The notes under the pieces are model-generated. The model was not told the origin of the DNA, did no database searches, and saw nothing but the letters and a program-made list of their open reading frames with translations. DNA of 17,384 bases, from NCBI GenBank assembly GCA_015499995.1, contig JADNRV010000691.1, positions 1-17,384 on the forward strand, in the 5' to 3' direction. Shown piece after piece: positions 9,198 to 17,384 of this stretch. The stretch is from Flammula alnicola. Its lineage: Eukaryota > Basidiomycota > Agaricomycetes > Agaricales > Strophariaceae. Position 1 is the stretch's first letter. Every line of letters begins with the position of its first letter. The translations under genes were made by a program, and so were the position numbers.

Positions 9198-9685
9198 TGT
9201 AACATGCCTACCTGGTCTCGGAGGCGAGTCCATTCAAGTTGTCATGATGTCGAACCCGAGACTGATATCTCCGTGACTCCGTCGTTTCACTACATATGCC
9301 AATAGTTTCGTATACAATGTGCCTTCGTTTCTATGTGTCTTGTATTAATATACTACTCGATTAATTGATCATAGAGCAAGTGAGCACTCAGCAGACAGGA
9401 ATTTTCCCATGCTTCGCTTCTCTTCAAATGGTTATGATCCTCGGCACGATCGCATTACTTGTCGTCTCCGGCCAGCACAGAAGCGGAAAAAGTGAAACAA
9501 CTGGGGTGGGTTCGACTCTGAAAATCTCTAACGCGTTGGTTCCTCACCGTTTAAGTACAGCATGCAGCGTCGAATTATCTGAACACACAAATCGCGAGGC
9601 CGAATGGCCGAATGTGGGTCAGTTGCTTATGTCATCGGGCATCGGCAGGCTTCTCTAATCGTCGGGACTCGGGAGCAATGTTACA
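9198..9685. mobile_element. Probable solo LTR of a retrotransposon
   Basis: The 488-bp stretch starts TGTAACAT and ends ATGTTACA, an 8-bp inverted terminal pair of the TG...CA type usual for LTRs. It is flanked on both sides by ACAC (9194-9197 and 9686-9689), which fits a short target duplication. Removing the element and one ACAC gives GGTACACTGT, the same motif seen twice just to the left, so the empty site is plausible. No reverse transcriptase, integrase or second LTR is in the window, hence solo. The apparent 97-codon frame within it (9365-9658) is not convincing as a gene. Strand is not determined. Confidence 0.6.
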
Positions 9686-9788
9686 ACACTGTCCTCGACT
9701 ACCTGTGTATTCACCTGGGTCATATTCGTAATCTCGCGAGTCGCAGGCTATTTTCTTAGTCAAACACCGAGTTCGATTTGTACCCTAC

Positions 9789-9868
9789 ACGCGTCAAGGA
9801 CGCGTAATGCTGCACTGCTGGCCCACATTCAAAATGTCTTTCTCGTGCTCGACGTATACGTATAAAAG
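9789..9868 (+). promoter_or_regulatory. Promoter elements of the SDR gene: two ACGCGT boxes and a TATA box
   Basis: TATAAAAG at 9861-9868 lies 92 bp upstream of the ATG. Two ACGCGT palindromes (9789-9794, 9800-9805) are 11 bp apart, about one helical turn. ACGCGT is the core of the MluI cell-cycle box bound by MBF-type factors in yeasts; use here is conjecture. A CT-rich leader precedes the ATG. Confidence 0.5.
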
Positions 9869-9952
9869 GATCCAGGTTATTCGCTATGACTCAACAACAA
9901 CTTCATCCTCTTCACTCACTTCTCAACTCATCTCAACTCTCAAAACTTCAAT

Positions 9953-10934
9953 ATGCCTTCCTGGTTGATCACTGGCGCTAACAGGGGTATCGGTTTCTCC
10001 ACTGTTGAGAACCTGGTGAGTACACACAACGCGATTCTTTGTGGTGGGAATACTGACTGCATATGCCCATGCTATAGCTCAAGAACGACACCAACTTCGT
10101 CATTGCCACCGCTCGCAACGTGAACACCCCCGAATTTCAAGCTTTGGCTGCTAAGAACCCCAAGAGTCTCAAGCTCGTCGAGCTCGACATCACCAACCAG
10201 GCCAGCGTTGACAGGGCTGTCGAGGCAGCCACCGCTCTCCTTCCCAACGGTCTTGATTACCTCGTCAACAACGCTGGAAAGAACCCCCAACCCACTACCC
10301 GCTTTGAGGACTTGTAAGTCATCCATCTTACTTTTGTCGTGTGATAGACGACTGACGACGCGTACTATCTATACAGAAACCTTGATGAATTCGCCGATGA
10401 GATGACATTCAGCACTGTCGCACCCCTGCGCGTCTCCCGCTCCTTCCTCCCTCTCGTGAAGAAGTCCGAATTGAAGAGGATCATCTTCATCTCCTCCGTC
10501 CTCGCTTCCTCCCAGATCACCTTCTTGATGGCTGGCCAATTCAATGCCTATTCCGTCGCCAAGGCCGCTCTTAACATGCGAGTAGTCACCGTTATCCTAG
10601 AGTGACAATCTCAACTTACTCGTCTAAAAAAGGCTCGCCCACAAATGGGCTGCTACCCTCAAGTACGAGGGTGTCACCACCGCCGCTATCCACCCCGGTA
10701 AGTGCTGCCATGTATATTTTCATGGAAAATTTGCATTCATACGTGACGTTTTCAGGCTGGTCCCAGACTCAGCTCGGTGAGGGTATCAACGAGTGGATGG
10801 CCAAATATGCACCCCAAGTCCCCCACTTCCCTCCTGAGGCAGCCGCCGACAACGTCATCAAGATCTCCGAGGCCCTCACTCTCGAGAAGACTGGCGCCTT
10901 CTGGCACTTCGACGGCACCAACCTCCCCTGGTAA
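9953..10934 (+). CDS. Classical short-chain dehydrogenase/reductase (SDR), 247 aa
   Basis: Exons 9953-10015, 10078-10313, 10377-10577, 10633-10697 and 10756-10934 total 744 nt (247 codons plus TAA) with consistent phases. Seen: the cofactor motif TGANRGIG at residues 7-14, NNAG at 85-88, a serine-rich strand FISSVLASS (137-145) and the catalytic YSVAK at 158-162. Known: these define classical SDRs, cytosolic NAD(P)-dependent oxidoreductases that reduce carbonyls or oxidise alcohols. The arginine at residue 11 in the glycine motif mildly favours NADPH. The substrate cannot be told. The length is typical of the family. Intron 3 must use a GC donor (ATGCGAGT at 10576) to keep the conserved frame LNMLAHKWAATL; the nearest GT donor breaks it. 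There is no signal peptide. The ATG follows a CT-rich leader and TATA box. Confidence 0.92.
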
Positions 10935-11452
10935 ATGTATAATAGTCGCCGACCGTGTAGATGACAAGCGCCCAGTCGATTTAATGTATAAAATCTAATC
11001 GTTTCGTTATTTGCATAACTCTACGTGGCGTCTAATTACTGGGTGTCATATAGACGCTGGTAATAGATATGTTTCAAGTTTCAACCTATCTCAAGATGTC
11101 TGGGGCTCGCGACAGAAACCGGCATGTTAATTGAGCCGATGTGGTTGCGATGTGTGTGTTATAAGCGACCGATAACACGGACAGGAGGCATAGAAGCCAA
11201 TAACAGGCCCACCAACCTGTACAAGCCTGTGAATCAGTGACCTATTGAAGATGTCATGGGGTGCGTTTTACGACGATCATTTGATTTTCTACCGAACGTG
11301 ACGAGATAATGTGATGCGATTACCAGGAAGTGCGGAACAGCAGGGGCGCTCAAACCAAAGCATTGACGAGGCCGATAAACACCTGCATTCGTATCCACAA
11401 TCATGATAATCCAAAATCATTCCCATCAACTCATTCAATACGCAAGCGCAAA
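10935..11452. other. Intergenic region between SDR and alcohol oxidase genes
   Basis: 518 bp with no credible gene, terminator or RNA. It must hold the SDR 3' end and the alcohol oxidase promoter. No clear TATA box is seen near the downstream ATG. Isolated GCCGAT copies occur at 11133 and 11371. Confidence 0.6.
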
Positions 11453-14092
11453 ATGGCCGACATATACGATATCATCTTCGCTGGCGGTAAGTGTGCTCGT
11501 CGTGCAGGCCATGCTTCTTGCTCACCGTACCTGCAGGAGGAGCTGCCGGATGCGTTACTGCAGGTCGTCTCGCCGCGGCCGATCCCTCTTTGAAGATCCT
11601 TGTAGGTCTATGTTATCTTCGTATCAAGGACACTAATTCCATCGATAAATGACAGGTGGTGGAAGCTGGGCCTCACACTCGTGAACTTGATCACCACATC
11701 CAACCAGGTCGCTTCTTCAACAACTTGCTCATTCAACGAGAGGTTTTCTCTTTCCACTTCGGAAAGGGTGGTAAAGGAACCGGTGAACGCACGCACCTCG
11801 TCCCATCTGGCCGCGCCGTCGGTGGAGGGTCCGCCATCAACTGTAGGCGAGAATCACTATTGTTTTCACTCACAAACTGAATGTATCTTTGCAGTCGCCA
11901 TGTACATGAGACCCGCTGCATCTGACTATGATGACTGGGAGACGGTGCACGGAAATAAGGGATGGGGTTCCAAAGAATTGATCCCGCTCTTGAAAAAGGT
12001 TAATTCTACCGTAAAGAGCTGGGACATTTTTAACCTTTTTGACAGGCAGAAACCTATCAACCAGTCGCCGACGCCCCTTCCCATGGATATTCTGGTCCTC
12101 TCAAGATCTCTTTCGCTCAAAATAACTACAACGTTGGTGAGGAACTGATCAACGTCGCAACAGCCTTCGAGAAAGACCATGGCGGAACTACCGATTTGAA
12201 CGATTTTACTGAGGAGTCCCTCAACAAGTGGGGTGTAAGAGACTTATTCTTCGCCCCTCCGCTGTCAGATGCCTAACTATTGTATTTACAACAGAGAGTC
12301 CAAAGGTAATCTAACGAAAGAATATGCATGTATATTGAACTAAGTGATGTTCTCAGATACATCGACATCAAGACTGGCAGGCGTTCTGACACTGCGCATC
12401 ATTACATCTACAACCCCGACCACAAGAACTTGACCATTCTCACAAGGCAAAAAGTCACCCGTGTCATCTTCGAGTCAGTCATTATACCGCTTGGTAGCAT
12501 AACCACACCCTGATCGAACAAATTTTAGGGGCAAGAAAGCTATCGGAGTCGAGTACATCGACGACGTTGTAGGAAGATCCAAGGGTGTTACTGAGAAGAT
12601 TGTGGCCAAGGCATCTCGCCTCGTCGTTCTTTCTGCTGGTGCCTTCGGCAGCCCGTCCATCCTCGAGCGATCGGGGATCGGTGCTGCCTCTGTTTTGAAG
12701 AAGAATGGCGTCGAGCAGCTCGTCGACCTCCCTGGAGTTGGAGAGAACTACATGGGTACGCATAAACGTTATTATACATTGCTGCATGACACCAATGGAA
12801 TCGACCGTATGCCTAGATCACAACGTGATCTTCCCCCCTACAATGCCAGCGAAGACGCCGAGACCATGGACTTGGCTTTCCGAGGCAGCGCTGCAGAGAC
12901 GGAACGTGAGTAACAATAATAAAATTGTTCGGCAAATGCTAACCATCTTCTATCAGCGTTCGCTCAGCAATGGATCAAGGAAGGAAAAGGTTTCTTGGCT
13001 AACAAGTGGGTCTGATCCTTGTCTTGTGTCTGACGTCTTCTAAGCCATTGCTCAACAGCGGTATCGATGGAGCCATCAAACTCAGGCCTTCTGCCGCTGA
13101 ACTGAAGACGATGTCTCCTGACTTCGACGAGAGATGGAAGTCCTACTATGAGCCCCGCCCCGACAAGCCAGTTATGCTCATGGCAACCATGGCTGCGTAC
13201 GTTTCATTCCTCATTCCTAAGTTTTGCCTTTTCACAAGCATTGCCTGCTAGATACGTCGGCTTGAACCCTGACGTTCCTCGTGCCAAATATTTCAGTATT
13301 GCCTACTTCTCGGGTATGTTTCCGTGGAGGCTTTGCTCTTCGAGTACCCCTGATATGTCAACCAGGCTCACCCTGCTTCCGTCGGCCACGTCCATATCAC
13401 TTCTGGAACTGACTCTTACTCCCCTTTGGACTTCGGTCCTGGTTTCCTCGAGAAGTAAGTCGCATATTCGTATATTTGTTTCCTATCTCTGATTAGAAAT
13501 GCATTTTATTTAGCCCTGCCGATGTCGCTATTTTGAGATGGGCATACAAGAGGGCTCGTGAACTTGCGCGCCGCATGAAATATTACCGTGGTGAGCTCGT
13601 CGTTGGACACCCACAATTCTCCAAGAACAGCGCTGCGGTTACCGGAAACGAGATTGGTTCCGTCCCTCTTGATGCGCCTTACATCCAATACACGGAAGAG
13701 GACGACAAGGCCATCGATGAATACCACAGGCAAACCGTTGAGACCACATGGCACTCCGTAAGTTATAGACAGGATGCCGTCGAGTGAGTTTCGACTGACG
13801 ATTTATATTGGTAGATCGGAACATGTGCGATGAAACCTCGTGAGAAGGGCGGAGTCGTCGACTCCAAGTTGAACGTTTACGGCGTCACAAACCTTAAGAT
13901 TGCCGGTACGTCTTCTCCAATTAACTACGAATGTAATAGTCTGGATAATTGACCTTTATACAAACAGACTGCAGTATCACTCCAGGAAACGTTGCAGCCA
14001 ACACCTACAGCACTGCTATCGCCATCGGTGAGAAAGCTGCGGTCATCATCGCTGAGGAGCTCGGCATCGAGGGCGTTAATACCGGACCGTGA
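11453..14092 (+). CDS. Alcohol (methanol) oxidase, GMC flavoprotein family, 16 exons, two frame slips
   Basis: Exons: 11453-11486, 11537-11601, 11656-11842, 11895-11998, 12046-12234, 12295-12305 (11 nt), 12357-12473, 12529-12755, 12817-12905, 12957-13005, 13059-13196, 13252-13313, 13366-13454, 13514-13757, 13815-13905, 13968-14092; about 606 residues. Seen: the FAD-binding start DIIFAGGGAAGCVTAGRL, then VVEAGPH; SGRAVGGGSAINFAMYMRP; the second GMC signature GAFGSPSILERSGIG (about 272-286); DLPGVGENYMDHNV; GHVHITSGTDSYSP; and the catalytic region TWHSIGTCAM (His about 534) with GNVAANTYSTA (Asn about 576). Known: alcohol oxidases (EC 1.1.3.13) turn methanol and other short alcohols plus oxygen into aldehyde and hydrogen peroxide; in wood-decay fungi the peroxide serves lignocellulose attack. 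The C-terminus ends in NTGP, without a PTS1 peroxisomal signal. Two one-base slips: a C6 run at 12833-12838 and the exon 12/13 junction at GGG 13312-13314. They offset each other in length, but the frame between them differs. Confidence 0.93.
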
Positions 14093-14950
14093 ATCTAGCA
14101 GAAATCATCGATAGTGTTCCAACAGTGTTCTGTAGGCTTCACATTTTCATCCGACGCCAAACAATTTGTATAAATTTTGTGTGATTGTAACAACATCGTG
14201 CTTTGTTTAGCTTTCTCTCCATGTGCAGAGCACTGGAATTTCACCGGTGCAAGGGATTCTCTGGGTAGATTATGTTGATCACGATGTGACTGCGAAGCTG
14301 TGCCAGCGACCGAGTCCAACCTAGCTCAGACTCCAAGCGAGCAACGTTCAGCAGTAGTCTTTGCTCCGTTTATTCTTCGCTGCTAAGGACACATGATTTT
14401 CACCTGACTGTGATGCACATAGAATTTCATTTTCAAGGATAATATCCGTAAATGCGTTGATAGTCTGCATATGCATGGTTTAAGTGTACTATGTACAATG
14501 CTCCGGCAAGACAGACAAAAGATCCGAAAGCGTTTTTTGGCGCTTAATCGGCAGAAAGTTAACCGGGCCGATGGCTATTTGTCAGTAGTACCCTTGCCAA
14601 ATAAACTGAAAACATTTCAAAACTTCCGCTCCTTTGACAATGAATATCATCACTACGTGCCAACTCACTTTTTTGGACGCTCAAGAAAGCGAGGACGCTA
14701 CATTGTTCTAGCGAGGTGGTCTTGTCCGAGGTGAGTTTGGACCATTCGTTTTCCCGACGTTTCCAATCCTGAGGTCACGCTGACTGAGGATTGTAGTTCT
14801 TGATGTTTGTCACTAGGTTAATCCTGTCGTGGAAGATTTCACACCAGATTGTCACCAGTGTCCATTATGACAGTTGTTGTTCCTTGGCCTATATCGTAAG
14901 CCCCATCTCATGATGACAGCGCTGCGGCCCACACCGGCTCCAATTTCACA
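14093..14950. other. Intergenic region between alcohol oxidase and secreted dehydrogenase genes
   Basis: No gene is credible here. An 87-codon frame at 14471-14734 has no recognisable motif or splice structure. AT-rich stretches just after 14092 may hold the alcohol oxidase polyadenylation site. The rest is promoter or spacer without visible repeats. Confidence 0.6.
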
Positions 14951-14957
14951 TATAAGA
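14951..14957 (+). promoter_or_regulatory. TATA box of the secreted dehydrogenase-like gene
   Basis: TATAAGA lies 62 bp upstream of the ATG at 15013, a spacing usual for fungal TATA-type promoters. No other upstream element is evident. Confidence 0.45.
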
Positions 14958-15012
14958 AACCCGCACCGTCACAATTGAGGCGGCTCTCCTTAGGATTCAA
15001 ACGTTCAGCAAG

Positions 15013-16651
15013 ATGCTATCCTTTCAGCTGCTCGTTGTATCATTTTCCACATTCGCGCTTGTTTCGGCATCTTCCACCACGTTCCAGCCTCTGGGTGTAC
15101 CATTCAAGTCGCCCGTCACTGTAGGACCGGGACTCGCCGCCAGCGTTCTCTTCTCGAACCTGACGACTCCGCGCGGGATTACCTTCGATGCAAGGCAGAA
15201 CCTTCTTGTCGTGGAGCGTGGGTTTGGCATCACTGCTTTCAGTCCTACGACCACATCCATAGCGGGTTGGGAGCGGACTGTGATCATCCAGAATTCGTCT
15301 TTTACTCAGGGAATCCAGGTCGATGGTGCCAAGTTATATGTCAGTACCGCGGGCGATGCACTCGTCTATCGGTATGACGCGATTACAAAGTCCGTGTCAT
15401 CGGATCTTTCACCATATTCTGTCGTGACTGGTATTCCCCCCGACGGAGGTATGTAACGCCTGTCAATGTGTTTCTATCTTTAAATGTTCACTAATTGTAT
15501 TTTGTATTTAGATTTAACGACACATACTTGCAGTTAGAGAAGGACGAGTCGGGGAACGCTGTTGCCCTCTTAATTGCGAGCGGACCTAAGACAAACATTG
15601 ACGTCACGGCTAGAGATCCAGCATCAGGACGCTCCCAGATTCGCAGGTTCATTCTGCCAACGATCTCTCCATCCATATCTCTTCCTCCTCCACCTCTCCA
15701 GTGGCGAATGGTCAGATTATCGCTTTCGGGATACGAAACCCAGCCGGATTTGCGTTTCCGCCGACAGCGCCTTCTTTTAGTCCTGCTGGAACGAAATCGT
15801 TGCTGGTAGTCGAGAATGGAGCGTCCATCGACGGCCTCGCGAACCTTACAGCAGCGTTCGTGAATGATAACCCCGCCGACGAGGTCGAGTTCGTGACATT
15901 CCCTACTGGTAGTCCTACTGCTATTGCTGCTGCCCAACCCAAGTCCTATGGGTTCCCTGATTGCACGACCTATGGAACCCGCTCGCAGATCCAGGTGGAA
16001 ACCCAGAATTCGTTGATAAACCTCGCGGGTATCAGTTTAGCTTGGAGTTGGATCCAACCAAGGACGATGCATTTTGTCATAACGTCTCTAACAACCGTCC
16101 GCCTATCTTTAATTTCCAGGTCCGTGGCTGGTTTTAGACGTATTTCGTTTCTTCCTCTTGCTCTTGTATCTTATATTCATGTTCTACCAGGCCCATTCTG
16201 TCCCACTTGACATCAAGTTCTACAGCCCTACGCCCGGCTTCAGCACCACCAACTCCAAGGCGTTACCAGCCACTCTCAAAGGTCACGCCTTACCTCTTTT
16301 CATGGATCGTTCAATCGCATTCCTCCAACAGGATATGGGGTGGTTGAGTAAGTGTTCCCTCGTACGCTTCCAAGTACTTTTGCTGATGCTTTTCGGCCAT
16401 CAGGTTCCTGTATCCGCCCCCTCCTCAGATCAACGGTCGCTGGGATACTCCTTCCTAATCCAAGCTGCGAACCTTACCACTTGTCCTGGAAGCTGTATCC
16501 GCCCGGTTGGTCTCGCGTTCGGAAAAGACGGACGGCTGTACGTCAGTAGCGACTCGAGTGGCGAGGTATGTTTTTCTATCGTTTCTGAGGTAAAGTCATG
16601 CCAATGATGTTAACTCTTTCTTCGCAGCTTTTCGTTATTGAACGTGCGTAG
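15013..16651 (+). CDS. Secreted glucose/sorbosone dehydrogenase-like beta-propeller protein, frame-slipped
   Basis: Seen: an N-terminal signal peptide of about 19 residues (MLSFQLLVVSFSTFALVSA), then PRGITFDARQNLLVVERG, NIDVTARDPASGRSQIRRF, GQIIAFGIRNPAGFAF, LLVVENGASID, NDNPADEVEFVTFP, KSYGFPDCTTYG, AHSVPLDIKFY, a GSFNRIPPTGYGVV-like segment and CIRPVGLAFGKDGRLYVSS. Known: this order fits the fungal soluble-quinoprotein glucose/L-sorbosone dehydrogenase superfamily, extracellular six-bladed propellers that may use PQQ (family AA12 is related). Introns: 15449-15511, 16120-16190, 16348-16403 and 16566-16627. The last visible stop is at 16649-16651 after LFVIERA; a GTGCGT just before could be another donor, so the true end may lie further on. 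One-base slips occur near 15528, 15650, 15970, 16288 and 16348, mostly looking like missing bases in short runs. Activity on a given sugar cannot be told. Confidence 0.8.
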
Positions 16652-16968
16652 CGTTATTCGGGACTGCTAAATACATGCGTCGCAAATTAACCCTCTGGCG
16701 TGTTTTCGAATATATAATATTTGTGATTATAACTTATTGGACTTTCTGCGTATTCTTCGTGACTCCATTCCCAGCGTCGGCGATACCACTCGACTTACCC
16801 ATTCGTATATCATAAAACAGGGCACAATTATAAACATGAATTCGAGGCATCTGGTAGAACCAGTTACTTCAGGCATGGCTGTGCAATCGTTCGTCACAGT
16901 AGTCTTTGGTACTCACTGTGTTCTGTCCCGACTCCCACACTTCGACCCATCTAATGAACTATACGTAT
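16652..16968. other. Intergenic AT-rich region
   Basis: 317 bp downstream of the dehydrogenase-like gene, with an AT-rich stretch (16707-16740) that may belong to its 3' end. No motif, repeat or coding frame stands out. Confidence 0.5.
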
Positions 16969-17384
16969 ATGGCCGATGCACTATCCATTGTTTTAGCAGT
17001 GGTCACTCTTGCTACCGCCTTGAAAGACCTCCACGACGTCGGGTGAAGATATGCAAACCAACTATTTGCGAAGGTCTGTGCCCAGCTTGTGCGTTGTGTT
17101 CAAGTCCTCATTCTGGATACAGGTACCCACCTGGACAATTTAAAGTCTCCGAAAAGCACTCTGAACGCCTGAAGCGCCCAAAGGCCGCTGAGCTCGTATA
17201 TTTCGCTGGGATTTACCGTTGGTCGGCATGAGGAGGGGATCTCTGCCGCTACCGAGCTTTCAGAAATGAAGAGACTCGGCACCACCTTCCCTAGCTTCGC
17301 CCAGAAGGTCGAAAATGAATTGCACTTCCAACAACATGCGTCCCCTACCTGTCCTGAACGTGAAACTTGACCTTAGGTGCGGCC
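16969..17384 (+). CDS. Possible start of a gene with a helical N-terminus, partial at right edge
   Basis: An ATG at 16969 opens a 25-codon frame beginning MADALSIVLAVVTLATALKD, which stops at 17044. Hydrophobic N-termini of the MAD(A/P)LSI type are common in fungal signalling and NLR-like proteins with helical-bundle N-terminal domains. Past the stop the same frame reads ANQLFAKVCAQLVRCVQVLI to about 17172, so either an intron or a slip (GGG at 17041) could join them. A GTGAAG...CCCAG intron of 47 nt (17043-17089) is one option. The evidence is weak. A minus-strand frame over 17285-17100 competes with this reading. Confidence 0.25.

Noticed and set aside
9214..9262. tRNA-like gene, suggested by CGAACCCGAGAC and flanking GTCTCGG
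   Set aside because: The inverted pair exists, but no acceptor stem, anticodon arm or D-arm can be drawn; it lies in the solo LTR.
9365..9658. 97-codon frame
   Set aside because: It lies within the LTR, has no motif, and shows no intron or promoter context.
14471..14734. 87-codon frame between two genes
   Set aside because: No homology is recognised, composition is spacer-like, and it has no partner exons.
9953..16651. Metabolic gene cluster formed by SDR, alcohol oxidase and dehydrogenase-like genes
   Set aside because: Same strand and loosely related chemistry, but spacers of 0.5-0.9 kb, no shared promoter motif and no pathway logic that requires all three.
17100..17285. Minus-strand frame reading EIPSSCRPTVNPSEIYEL
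   Set aside because: It looks moderately coding but has no start codon context or family I recognise. I prefer the plus-strand reading, with low confidence in either.

Overview
The window reads as nuclear DNA of a mushroom-forming fungus (Agaricomycetes, Basidiomycota). The support is many phase-respecting introns of about 45-70 nt, a KDZ-type transposase with a CxC2-like cysteine cluster, an alcohol oxidase of the fungal GMC type, and gene families I recognise only from agaricomycete genomes. I ran no database search; family names come from recognised motifs.

Left half (about 1-9012): an accessory, transposon-like locus. A KDZ transposase lies on the minus strand and runs off the left edge. 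It faces away from a plus-strand orphan gene (2649-4915). A second divergent pair follows: a large minus-strand low-complexity gene with a Zn2Cys6-like six-cysteine motif (7639 down to about 5505, perhaps 5083), and a compact, apparently intact plus-strand gene of 175 aa (7866-8645). The block is peppered with a short motif, TGCCGAT (reverse ATCGGCA), in exons, introns and spacers. The motif becomes rare to the right. The block ends in an AT-rich stretch of near-perfect palindromes (9051-9196), followed directly by a probable solo LTR (9198-9685) flanked by ACAC.

Right half (about 9686-17384): ordinary gene-rich DNA on the plus strand. It holds a classical short-chain dehydrogenase/reductase (9953-10934, five exons, one apparent GC-AG intron), a 16-exon alcohol oxidase (11453-14092) and a secreted glucose/sorbosone-dehydrogenase-like beta-propeller protein (15013-16651). 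A possible start of another gene lies at the right edge. The three enzymes could all belong to oxidative metabolism of alcohols and sugars, but nothing shows they form a cluster.

One theme runs through nearly all the genes. Conserved reading frames are interrupted by one- or two-base slips, many at homopolymers or dinucleotide repeats. Because these also hit the alcohol oxidase and the secreted dehydrogenase, uncorrected sequencing errors are a more economical explanation than parallel pseudogenisation. Decay of the transposon-related genes cannot be excluded.
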